Source: JAUXFK01 sp034189035 (GTDB lineage: Bacteria; Desulfobacterota; UBA8473). Taken from it: 16,335 nt of DNA. The notes below the pieces were generated by a model. It was not told where the DNA came from. It saw only the letters and a list, made by a program, of their open reading frames with translations, and did no database searches. Positions within the stretch are counted from its first letter, which is position 1. Every line of letters begins with the position of its first letter. The position numbers and the translations under genes were made by a program. This document shows positions 1 through 7,069 of this stretch, piece after piece. The DNA is taken from contig JAXHVA010000094.1 of the NCBI GenBank assembly GCA_034189035.1, positions 1-16,335 of the forward strand, in the 5' to 3' direction.

Positions 1-2
1 AA

Positions 3-110
3 GCTAGCCTGTTCGATTACATCGAATTATTTTATAATAGACAACGTCGTCATTCGGCTTTACAGTATATGAACCCTTGTCAATACGAGGTCTTTAAAAT
101 GGCGGCTTAA
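3..110 (+). CDS. IS3-family transposase, C-terminal end only (runs in from the left edge)
   Basis: The first 36 codons read as the tail of an IS3-family OrfB (integrase core, rve) transposase. The stretch FYNRQRRHSAL followed by a Tyr-x-x-Pro turn and a final ...KMAA stop is characteristic of this family, whose C-terminus follows the last acidic residue of the DDE catalytic triad. The catalytic residues themselves lie outside the window, so activity cannot be judged. The frame is open from the first complete codon to the TAA at 108-110. Family-level assignment is fairly secure; the exact IS is not identifiable. The element marks the left edge of the cluster as a site of past transposition. 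Confidence 0.85.
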   Translation, partial: ASLFDYIELFYNRQRRHSALQYMNPCQYEVFKMAA

Positions 111-140
111 CACCGTGTCCACTTTTTCGGGGGAATATAA
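111..140. mobile_element. Probable right end of the IS3-family element
   Basis: Directly after the transposase stop comes a GTGTCCACTTTTTCGGGGG-like stretch. It is of the type often found as a terminal inverted repeat in IS3-family elements. The left terminus is outside the window, so the exact boundary and any target duplication cannot be fixed. The end coordinate is approximate. Confidence 0.4.
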
Positions 141-222
141 TTGCACATGCTAGGGATTGGAAAATATATCCCTCTCGGCATAGACGAACTCAAAAGCCAG
201 ATGTGTTGTGGGCTCTTTTCAC

Positions 223-251
223 TTGACACAAGATAGTAATACTTGTATATT
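223..251 (+). promoter_or_regulatory. Candidate sigma-70 promoter for the sulfur-carrier cluster
   Basis: TTGACA at 223-228 and TATATT at 246-251 are separated by exactly 17 bases, a near-consensus vegetative promoter. It faces the + strand genes starting at 538 and would give a leader of roughly 280 nt. It lies about 80 bases inside from the IS end, so insertion may have altered the original upstream context. Confidence 0.5.
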
Positions 252-537
252 CATCTTAAGATCAAGCATGTTTTTATCATTCATTATAATTACTTATGTA
301 CCTTTGTTACAACTACGGTAGTGTTTTGCGCCATAATTACTTCTCCCCTCTTTGCATTTCGTGAATTTAGATAACCAACTGTATTTGGTGTGCTCTCTGC
401 CTTTTTGTCTGTACTATTGTGTTAGGGGTTCCCTCTTTTTGCAGGGCACGAACTCAATACCGTAAATTAAAACCATTTTTCTCTTTACTTTTTTTAGGTT
501 TTCTTTTAAATGATATTTATCATCATAGGAGGGAAAG

Positions 538-1071
538 ATGATTCTCGACAGGCCTGAGTCCTGGTACATATTCATTCTGAATAAAGACTATTTCAAGAAT
601 TCTAATGGACCCCCATCATACATGACTTACAACGGCAAACAATTAACCAATAAGGAATACCTGAAGCACTGGGGAAAGTGGGTCTTCATTGGAGAAAAAA
701 AAGAGATCCATTATATGGCTCGGAAAATCGATCCTTATGTTGAAAACGGGACAATCCCATGCGCCAAATATGATCGCGATCCTCAAAGATGGGCAACTCT
801 TGAACATTGCGTTATGTGTATTTATTGTGATGACAGGCAAAGAGAAGAGGTTTTAAATATTATGATGAGCCTCGGCTTAAAGGGAAGACGTTGGGTTTAT
901 GAGAGAGAGGTCATTCAGAAGTGGCTACCAGGGGGGCTGCATATGGAGGCATGGATTAAGGCCAATAATCTGACTGAGGAAGAGGCAGAGAAGGTCAGAG
1001 AAGAGTCCCGCCAAGAGTTTAAGATATTCTTTGATAGGCCAGATGACATCTGTCTGGGATGGAAGCAGTAG
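538..1071 (+). CDS. Unrecognised 177-aa CxxCxxC protein, first gene of the MoaD/MoeB cluster
   Basis: I do not recognise this family. The protein is soluble, rich in Trp, Tyr and charged residues, with no signal peptide or membrane segment. Its clearest feature is Cys91-x2-Cys94-x2-Cys97 preceded by His90, with a further Cys75, a plausible metal or Fe-S site or a reactive sulfur site. The C-terminal third (about 145-165) is a charged, probably helical segment. The start is supported by AGGAGG a few bases upstream. It ends 12 nt before the next gene, whose ribosome binding site overlaps this stop region, so the two are co-transcribed. Sitting directly before a ubiquitin-like sulfur carrier and its activating enzyme, it is by inference a partner in sulfur transfer or cofactor assembly; it could also be a substrate of that system. 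The coding call is strong, the function open. Confidence 0.8.
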   Translation: MILDRPESWYIFILNKDYFKNSNGPPSYMTYNGKQLTNKEYLKHWGKWVFIGEKKEIHYMARKIDPYVENGTIPCAKYDRDPQRWATLEHCVMCIYCDDRQREEVLNIMMSLGLKGRRWVYEREVIQKWLPGGLHMEAWIKANNLTEEEAEKVREESRQEFKIFFDRPDDICLGWKQ

Positions 1072-1083
1072 AGGAGGTTAAGA

Positions 1084-1356
1084 ATGATCATAGCAAGGCT
1101 ATCAGGAGAATTGTGTAACCTCACAAATGGTAAGGAAGAATTAAAACTTCATGCAGGTGATATTCAAGAGTGTATCGATAATCTCGAAGAACGATTTCCG
1201 GGTTCAAAAGAGAGGTTTTGTGATAATCAAGGAGAAGTGCTTGCTTCGATCTCTATTTTTGTCAATGGAGACAATATAGATTCCCTACAGGGGATGCAAA
1301 CCCCTTTAAAGGAAGGGGACGAAGTGGATTTCATGTCAGCTTTTGCAGGAGGCTGA
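1084..1356 (+). CDS. MoaD/ThiS-family ubiquitin-like sulfur carrier
   Basis: A 90-aa protein with the size and ending of the MoaD/ThiS family: a beta-grasp domain with a late GDEV motif followed by ...FAGG at the extreme C-terminus. In this family the terminal glycine is adenylated by an E1-like enzyme and then carries a thiocarboxylate used in molybdopterin, thiamine, tungsten-cofactor or other sulfur-insertion reactions. The GDEV-x3-SAFAGG pattern is closest to MoaD-like carriers. A GAGGAGG ribosome binding site lies just upstream, overlapping the end of the preceding gene. The adenylyltransferase that would charge it follows about 60 nt downstream. The pairing is clear, but which cofactor it serves cannot be read from this window because no molybdopterin synthase large subunit, thiazole synthase or client oxidoreductase is present. 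Confidence 0.88.
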   Translation: MIIARLSGELCNLTNGKEELKLHAGDIQECIDNLEERFPGSKERFCDNQGEVLASISIFVNGDNIDSLQGMQTPLKEGDEVDFMSAFAGG

Positions 1357-1417
1357 GAAATGACATGTAGGCATCTCTATTGAGTCCCCAAAATGAGACA
1401 GAAACACCCTACAGGTT

Positions 1418-2158
1418 ATGAAGTATATGATCAGTGAGAAAGAAAAAGAGAGGTATGACAGGCAGATTCTTATTGACGAGATAGGAGTTGAAGGGCAGGA
1501 GAAGCTTAAGAGGTCAAAGATTCTCATTTCAGGAGCAGGGGGGCTGGGGTCTCCCATCTCTTTCTACCTTGCAGCAGCAGGAGTTGGTACTTTACGGATT
1601 GTGGATCAGGATGAGGTGAGTTTGAGCAACCTCAATCGTCAGATACTCTATCAAGATAAGGACATAGGCAGAAAAAAGGCCACCGCTGCACAAGAGAAGA
1701 TAGGAGAGTTGAATCCCGATATCAAGGTTGAGGCTATAGTCGATAAAATAAACGATAGTAATGGCTTTGACCTTTCGCATGGTTGCGATATCATCCTCGA
1801 TGCATTGGATAACTTCCCTACTAGATATCTATTGAATCAAGTTGCCCTTACTAATAATATCCCTTTCATATATGGCGGTGTTTTTGGATTGGAAGGCGCT
1901 TTAACTACCATAATACCCGGAGAAACAGCATGCCTGAAATGCATCTTCCCTGTGTCTCCACCTCCGGCGATTGCCCCTGTATTAGGGATAACCCCAGGTA
2001 TCATTGGCTGCCTGCAAGCAATGGAGGCGATCAAGCTCATTTTGGGAATCGGGAGGCTGCTCACTAACCGGCTGTTGATATTTGACGGTTTCAACATGAA
2101 ATTTAAAGAAATAAAGCTGAGTCGTAATCCCCAGTGTCACTCTTGTGCCACTATCTGA
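1418..2158 (+). CDS. MoeB/ThiF-family sulfur-carrier adenylyltransferase
   Basis: An E1-like enzyme expected to adenylate the C-terminal glycine of the adjacent carrier. Visible hallmarks are the RYDRQ opening (12-16), the nucleotide-binding GAGGLG loop (39-44), an acidic IVDQD strand end (61-65), the NLNRQ motif (71-75), DALDNFPTR (128-136) and two zinc CxxC pairs at Cys172/Cys175 and Cys240/Cys243. Cys198 lies in the conserved stretch before the QAMEAIK helix. At 246 aa it matches MoeB/ThiF length and lacks the C-terminal rhodanese domain found in MOCS3-type proteins, so sulfur must come from elsewhere. The start is uncertain: ATG at 1418 has a very close AGG, and the in-frame ATG at 1427 has more natural spacing. 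It is convergent with the NosL-like pseudogene, which overlaps its last bases. MoeB versus ThiF cannot be settled here. Confidence 0.92.
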   Translation: MKYMISEKEKERYDRQILIDEIGVEGQEKLKRSKILISGAGGLGSPISFYLAAAGVGTLRIVDQDEVSLSNLNRQILYQDKDIGRKKATAAQEKIGELNPDIKVEAIVDKINDSNGFDLSHGCDIILDALDNFPTRYLLNQVALTNNIPFIYGGVFGLEGALTTIIPGETACLKCIFPVSPPPAIAPVLGITPGIIGCLQAMEAIKLILGIGRLLTNRLLIFDGFNMKFKEIKLSRNPQCHSCATI

Positions 2159-2505
2159 ATAGGTTTAGCCCCCCCCCCACTGATAGATAAACGGGGCCAT
2201 CGACCCCTTTGGATGTAACCCACTTTCCACTAGAAAAGGTCTTTTTTGCATCGATCATATCCCCGCTGTCATACCCCTCGGTTACTGTTATTATAGTCGC
2301 AGACTAGGATAGAACCTATCCTACCATCTTTCATCCTGGTTTTAAAGAGAACGAGGGAGTGTAGACAGCAAAAAGAATACTCGCCAGGTGGGGTATCTTT
2401 TGCACCTTCGATTATTTGTACTGTAAATCTTGCCATACTCTTTTGTGCATCCCGCAACACCATACACCGCTCAAATGCATACACTAAAGATACTGAAAGC
2501 ATCAT
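2151..2505 (-). pseudogene. Frameshifted NosL-like (copper chaperone family) pseudogene
   Basis: The 390 bases between the converging genes hold a broken - strand gene. The open part (2269-2505) has a degenerate hydrophobic leader, then KSMARFTVQIIEG, EYSFCCLH and SILVCDYNN. After a one-base shift near 2269-2275 the reading continues as YDSGDMIDAKKTF and GVDGPVY to a TAG at 2151-2153. The order FCxxH, then V-x-DY-N, then IDAKK, then GP is what I associate with NosL-family proteins, periplasmic copper-binding lipoproteins first described beside nitrous oxide reductase. At the expected N-terminal CxxCGM site, the Cys-Gly-Met codons (around 2448-2456) lie in another reading frame, suggesting further small indels. 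A run of ten C at 2169-2178 lies near the 3' end. It sits directly downstream of the OprC/NosA-like receptor, as a copper chaperone would. The decay is seen in sequence; the NosL assignment is by remembered motif pattern. Confidence 0.6.
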
Positions 2506-2549
2506 AAAGCTAGACTATTGTAAAATTTCTAAAATCATTTTGCAATAGG

Positions 2550-4577
2550 TTACCAGGCATAAGCAAGATTCAGATAGAAATTACGTCCAATCTCCGGCAC
2601 TTTTATACCGGTACGGAAGGGGTCTCTCTGATATGAGAGGTGCTCGAAATACCGTCGATCAAATACATTATGGATTCCTGCAAATATATCCAATTTCACA
2701 TATCTCATCCCGGCTGTTAGATTCATTACCCCCCATCCTGGAGTCTTTTCCTCATTTAAGTCAGAATCCACCCTGTGCTGGTCATCTGTAAAGAGACCCT
2801 CGATCTGTGTAAAATATCCGTCTATTTCATATCTTGCTGCAATCCTTCCCTGCAATGGGGGTATCTCTGACAGGGGTTTTTTGAAGGTCTCGTCTCGAGC
2901 CCAAGTATAGGAAAGTCCGCCCTGAAGATGGAGGTCAAAAGGGAGAAAAAGGTTTACATTGACCTCACCACCATAGAACGTGGCATCAACATTTCTGAAA
3001 CTCCTGGCACCCTCGCCCGGTTCATGAATCTCATAAACAGTGATAAAATCTTGAATATCACTATAAAAAAACGCTGTTTTTCCTAAGAATCTACCCCCAA
3101 AGTACTTGATACCACAGTCAAACTCCCGGTTTTCCACAGGTTCGAGTGTCGGGTTGCCCACCCAGTCCGGCTTCGTCTCCGGCCTATCGAGGGCTATATA
3201 TCTCTCATCCGGGCCTGGCGGTCTGGTTGCAAAGCCGAACCCTCCAAAGAGTTCGACCTTTTTCACCGGAGTATAGAGAATCTGAACATTACCACCTCCA
3301 TAGGAATCACTCTCTTGTGTATCCTGAATATCATGGTATAGACTGTATAGTGCGTTGCGATCATCATGGGCATGAGTCTTCATGTGATCAAACCTTGTTC
3401 CTGAGGTCAGCCTAAAGTCTTCCCCGATGTGTCGATTATATTCAATGTAGGTTCCGATATTCCTTGAATCAACGTCTGGCATCATCTTCTGTGTCCCGGT
3501 GGGCAATCTGTTTTTTGCATCCCAGTTCCTGAGGGAGTAGTCGACTCCAACTATCAATTCTCCTCTGTTCAGAGTAACATGTGACTCAACCTTTCCCCCA
3601 AAAGTCTTCGCTTCAGCGTAAGTCTTCATCATATATCCCGCATCAAACCCCGAGGAGGACTCCCTTCTCCAGTCAGTCATATCATGCCTTACTTGATTCC
3701 AGTAGAATTGAGCCTTCAGCTTCTTAATACGATTCGAAAGGTTTGAAACCTCATAGGTCACATTCAATCGATCCGTTTTGTCGTAAACCGCATCCATAAG
3801 AAGGTATGGATAGATAATATCTTCGGCATCCTGGTGACCATAATCTATCTCCACCCTCTGATTATTTAGAAAACGCAATCCAAATTTGCCCCAGTAGGTA
3901 TCAATGGAATACGCCTTGTCGTCCTCTTCTTTTTCTTTATATCTGTTCATTGAATAAGGAGGATATTGTTCCGTGATTCTTTCACCATCACCGTCCTTAT
4001 AAGGAAGGGAGTATCTATATATATAGCCAAAAAGGGCATCGACTTTGTCACCACTGTAAGATTTATTCATGGAGGTATTTATATTCTCATAGGACCCGAC
4101 AAAGGCGTTTACGCTTTTGCCCCATCCCTTTTCTGGCTTGATGGTCTTGATTTCAACCATCCCTCCAAGACTTCCCGAATTCTTGACATCAAAGGGACCT
4201 TTAATGACAGAAATCTCCTCAATCTCTGCAAAGTCTATATGAAACGAATTCGGGTCCATTCGGTTGGGGCAGGCTCCATAGATCCTCATCCCATCTATTA
4301 ATACATTGACATTATCTCTTTGAAACCCCCTAACAATTATATCATTGGCTATTGCGCCCTTTCTGATTGAACTTACGCCCTCAATACCCTTGAGGGCCTC
4401 CCCCACATCTCTGGCCGGTGTCTCTTTGACTTCCTTGATATCGAGACACTCTTCCTGGCTCACGCCCCTTTCTCCCCTAATAATGATCTCTTCAAGAACT
4501 ATGGTCTCGGCAAGTGATTTACCATGAAATATCATAAAAAAAATGCAAATAATAACAATTATATGACTCCTTTTCAT
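2550..4577 (-). CDS. TonB-dependent outer-membrane receptor, OprC/NosA-like, probable copper receptor
   Basis: A 675-aa TonB-dependent receptor: signal peptide (MKRSHIIVIICIFF... to about residue 23), TonB box-like IVLEEIIIRG right after it, plug domain (VIVRG-type and ISVIKGP motifs), a beta-barrel, and a terminal aromatic Trp. I chose the ATG at 4577 over one 22 codons upstream because it directly precedes the signal peptide and has an AGGGAGA ribosome binding site. The plug contains GACPNRMDP (Cys103, Met107). A GxCPxxMDP loop with CxxxM is the hallmark I know from OprC/NosA copper receptors, where this Cys and Met bind copper. The additional His-x-Met ligand pair of OprC was not confidently located in the barrel. 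It follows the five-gene operon after 176 nt, so it may have its own promoter. A broken NosL-like gene follows. Confidence 0.85.
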   Translation of the reverse strand: MKRSHIIVIICIFFMIFHGKSLAETIVLEEIIIRGERGVSQEECLDIKEVKETPARDVGEALKGIEGVSSIRKGAIANDIIVRGFQRDNVNVLIDGMRIYGACPNRMDPNSFHIDFAEIEEISVIKGPFDVKNSGSLGGMVEIKTIKPEKGWGKSVNAFVGSYENINTSMNKSYSGDKVDALFGYIYRYSLPYKDGDGERITEQYPPYSMNRYKEKEEDDKAYSIDTYWGKFGLRFLNNQRVEIDYGHQDAEDIIYPYLLMDAVYDKTDRLNVTYEVSNLSNRIKKLKAQFYWNQVRHDMTDWRRESSSGFDAGYMMKTYAEAKTFGGKVESHVTLNRGELIVGVDYSLRNWDAKNRLPTGTQKMMPDVDSRNIGTYIEYNRHIGEDFRLTSGTRFDHMKTHAHDDRNALYSLYHDIQDTQESDSYGGGNVQILYTPVKKVELFGGFGFATRPPGPDERYIALDRPETKPDWVGNPTLEPVENREFDCGIKYFGGRFLGKTAFFYSDIQDFITVYEIHEPGEGARSFRNVDATFYGGEVNVNLFLPFDLHLQGGLSYTWARDETFKKPLSEIPPLQGRIAARYEIDGYFTQIEGLFTDDQHRVDSDLNEEKTPGWGVMNLTAGMRYVKLDIFAGIHNVFDRRYFEHLSYQRDPFRTGIKVPEIGRNFYLNLAYAW

Positions 4578-4753
4578 TGATTCTCCCTTTTTATATATTC
4601 TCCTTCCCTCAAAGGCATAAATGTGAACTTTGTTGCAGCTCAATCCCGGCTTTCTTCAAAATGACGAATGAGAAATGCCACCCTCTTACGTCAGCACGTA
4701 TGGCCCTCAAGTGGACGAATAAAGACAATTATTTCCTTGTCTACTCGAGGTTC

Positions 4754-5782
4754 TTACAGACACCCCCACAATATATGGAACGTAACCATTACTAGAGAAA
4801 GGCCTAAACATAAAAAAGAAAGCCTGTAAAGCTTATCTAAATATACGGAAAGTCTGCCAGCCGTTTCCGTATCCGTTGTGATAACCTCTAAGACGAAAGC
4901 CCATCCAAATCCAAATGTACCAACCACGAAAAAGCCGATAATCAGAAAGCTATCCGGCGCATACTGGAGAAGGCAGAACGGGCAGTGATGATAGGGTAAA
5001 CTCATCAGCTTTGGGGCGATAACCTCGATTAGGGCAAGCCCTGTAATTAAAAGGTTTACAAACCCCATGGAAAAGACAAGCCCAAGAGACCTTTTCCTGG
5101 GGGCTGCCTTTGCTTCTAATCCCCTTTTCCAAATGACATACCCTGCTGCTCCTAAAAGACTGAGATTACTCAAATAATAAATGAGTAACAGGGGTTGCGT
5201 GTAACTCTGACCCAATAAATATCTGCATAGAATTACAGATATCCTGTAAGGAGAATCGATCGTTGGGGTACAACACGTCACCGGAGTGTTGTCATTCATG
5301 CTGAGAAAGAAGAACAGATCCCCCATGCTATCAACCAGGATACCGATAGTAACCCACAGAAGAAACGAGAGCTTTCTTGAGAGTAATGATCGAGTAGGGC
5401 ATTTCCTGGTCAAACAATGCAGTAAGAGCCATCCTCCTATGGAAAAGAAGACCAGCGGCTTGATAATTTCGAGAAACCTGTATAAGTGGGGGGAGACCTG
5501 AGTAACCCCGTAAATACACATGGCCCCGTCAATATCTTTGACAAAGCTCTGCAAGGCCCCATAAAAGAGAGGGTAAGTGAACAACCTCACGGCTAGAACT
5601 ACCGAGGCAAACCAAAGAAGCGGATTGATCCTCTTCTCAAGTGCATTATGACTGGTATGTGATGTCATGGGCCTTCTCAAATTACCCACTACCCTGAAAG
5701 TCCAAAAACCTCCATATAGTGCCAGGATAGAAGATATCAACGCAAGAGAAAGCATGGTAATGGAAAATGGGTTGAGAAGCAT
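4754..5782 (-). CDS. Eight-helix inner-membrane protein with cysteine motifs in periplasmic loops (unknown family)
   Basis: A 342-aa polytopic protein with about eight hydrophobic segments (near 7-29, 53-76, 106-123, 138-162, 184-214, 233-256, 276-300, 318-341). Positively charged loops (30-52, 124-137, 217-232) place those on the cytoplasmic side by the positive-inside rule. All three internal loops then predicted to face the periplasm carry cysteines: MCIYG (Cys89), a CCTP pair (Cys170/171) and HHCPFC (His265, His266, Cys267, Cys270). A further Cys341 lies at the predicted periplasmic C-terminus. This arrangement suggests metal or thiol chemistry on the outer face. I do not recognise the family; a VKOR- or DsbD-like thiol protein or a metal permease are alternatives. 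Its start lies 3 nt after the stop of the HgdB-like gene, so it is the last member of the tightly coupled operon. Confidence 0.85.
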   Translation of the reverse strand: MLLNPFSITMLSLALISSILALYGGFWTFRVVGNLRRPMTSHTSHNALEKRINPLLWFASVVLAVRLFTYPLFYGALQSFVKDIDGAMCIYGVTQVSPHLYRFLEIIKPLVFFSIGGWLLLHCLTRKCPTRSLLSRKLSFLLWVTIGILVDSMGDLFFFLSMNDNTPVTCCTPTIDSPYRISVILCRYLLGQSYTQPLLLIYYLSNLSLLGAAGYVIWKRGLEAKAAPRKRSLGLVFSMGFVNLLITGLALIEVIAPKLMSLPYHHCPFCLLQYAPDSFLIIGFFVVGTFGFGWAFVLEVITTDTETAGRLSVYLDKLYRLSFLCLGLSLVMVTFHILWGCL

Positions 5783-5785
5783 CCT

Positions 5786-7069
5786 TTACCTCTGCGTTTT
5801 TCTATCTTGAAGTAATTCTATAAATGCCTCAATCCTTGTGGAGAGCTGACCAGTGTTATCCGGTGTATAGTCGGTCTCAATATAAAGCATAGGTATCCCA
5901 TTTTCCTCAAGCATCTTCCCTATATGGTTCGATTCTATCTGGTACAGCCGACATCCGGCAAATGATCGGTATATAACACCATCTGCAGAAAATTCCCTGA
6001 CGTTGTCCAGTATTCTCCGCTCTCTGTCGATGTTTGGAGTGAAGCTGGGGCATGTGCACGGTTTGAGATATCTATCCGCTATAGCCGGTATCATGTCATA
6101 GAGAGACCACTCATCTACTGCAACTGGATCATAAAGGAAACGGCTCGATGAGCAAAATTCCTCTGCTACAACGATACCGCCCATTTTTTCTACAAGGAGG
6201 GGTAACTTTATATTAGGAAAAATAGAGGGAGAACCTGCAATGAATATACGTGGATTACTTTGATCAGCAACACACTGCTTTTGCCTTGCCCTTTCTTCGA
6301 GCTCGGTACAAAGCCTGGAAACTCCGTGTGTCCAGCTAATTATATCGTCGAAGAAGTATGCATTTGTTACAAGGATAGCATCCTTGCCTAGGATAACAGG
6401 TCTTCCCTTCCTGATCTTAAACAAACGTCTGAGCTGGGCTTGCGCAAGACTCTCAATACCTATAGCTTCTTTTAGTTTTTTCCTGGTCAGTTTTTGGCCC
6501 GTAGTCCTTTCCAGTTCCTTCGCCAGTTTTTTCACTACCTTCTGCCAGTAAAACCTCGCTTCTTGTGTATCTTTTGTTGGCGGGAGTTCGAGTGTGTAGA
6601 AACGATTACTGGCAACTACGGCCATCTCGCCCACCTTTTTCCTCTGGTCACACGTAGTGGGGTTTATTATCATGGCCGGTTTTGCATCAATCAGAAAGGT
6701 GTTCAAACAAATCGCCCCCAATGTCGACTTTATCAATGGACAAGCATTTGCGGGAAGAAACTCCGCTCCTATCCGGTACATTGAATAGTCTCCCGAGCAG
6801 ACCCTTAAAGGTATTGCACCAACTGCATATATCAACTCTACGGGCACATGGATACACATTGTAGCAATAACCTTCTTATCATTATCAACTGTGGTTTTTT
6901 TTCCTAGAAACGTATTGAATCTTTCGTAAAAATACCCCATCTCTTTCGGATTGTCGGGGAAATCATCTGCTATCTCTCTCAATATCTCTTCTGTCTCGAT
7001 TGACAAGCGGATTTTGCCCTTTTTCTTTATTACCTCAAGCCTGTCGTTCTGTGTAAAAATTCCTTTCAT
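5786..7069 (-). CDS. HgdB/2-hydroxyacyl-CoA dehydratase-family Fe-S protein, double-cubane-protein-like
   Basis: A 427-aa cytoplasmic protein of the HgdB/COG1775 family, which includes 2-hydroxyacyl-CoA dehydratase and benzoyl-CoA reductase subunits and the single-subunit double-cubane cluster proteins. Family features seen include a conserved Cys72-x-His with the following ELIYAVGAIPLR, Cys91 and Cys110-Pro with KSTLG, TTCDQRKK (Cys140), CTCPSF (Cys338/Cys340), AGCRLYQIES (Cys373) and the C-terminal IETDY..NTGQ..TRIEAF signature. These cysteines would ligate an Fe-S cluster used for low-potential electron transfer. There is no partner subunit next to it, which favours the double-cubane type over the two-subunit dehydratases. 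The usual HgdC-type ATPase that injects electrons is not in the window. Its ATG overlaps the stop of the NapH-like gene by 4 nt, so translation is coupled to a membrane ferredoxin that could be its electron donor (inference). Confidence 0.88.
   Translation of the reverse strand: MKGIFTQNDRLEVIKKKGKIRLSIETEEILREIADDFPDNPKEMGYFYERFNTFLGKKTTVDNDKKVIATMCIHVPVELIYAVGAIPLRVCSGDYSMYRIGAEFLPANACPLIKSTLGAICLNTFLIDAKPAMIINPTTCDQRKKVGEMAVVASNRFYTLELPPTKDTQEARFYWQKVVKKLAKELERTTGQKLTRKKLKEAIGIESLAQAQLRRLFKIRKGRPVILGKDAILVTNAYFFDDIISWTHGVSRLCTELEERARQKQCVADQSNPRIFIAGSPSIFPNIKLPLLVEKMGGIVVAEEFCSSSRFLYDPVAVDEWSLYDMIPAIADRYLKPCTCPSFTPNIDRERRILDNVREFSADGVIYRSFAGCRLYQIESNHIGKMLEENGIPMLYIETDYTPDNTGQLSTRIEAFIELLQDRKTQR

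Larger units (their letters stand above)
111..537. other. Gene-poor leader between the IS end and the first + strand gene
   Basis: About 430 bases without a convincing gene. It holds the probable IS end and a sigma-70-like promoter (223-251), followed by roughly 285 bases of AT- and pyrimidine-rich DNA up to an AGGAGG ribosome binding site just before the ATG at 538. Short open stretches at about 130-235 have no recognisable product. I recognised no riboswitch class. Confidence 0.5.

Noticed and set aside
130..235. Short open frames between the IS end and the promoter that look faintly coding.
   Set aside because: Two competing frames are open and neither matches a family; too short to support a gene fragment.
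385..400. A GG-N10-GC sigma-54-like element (TTGGTG...CTGCC) upstream of the CxxCxxC gene.
   Set aside because: Only the invariant dinucleotides match; the rest departs from consensus and a better sigma-70 promoter lies upstream.
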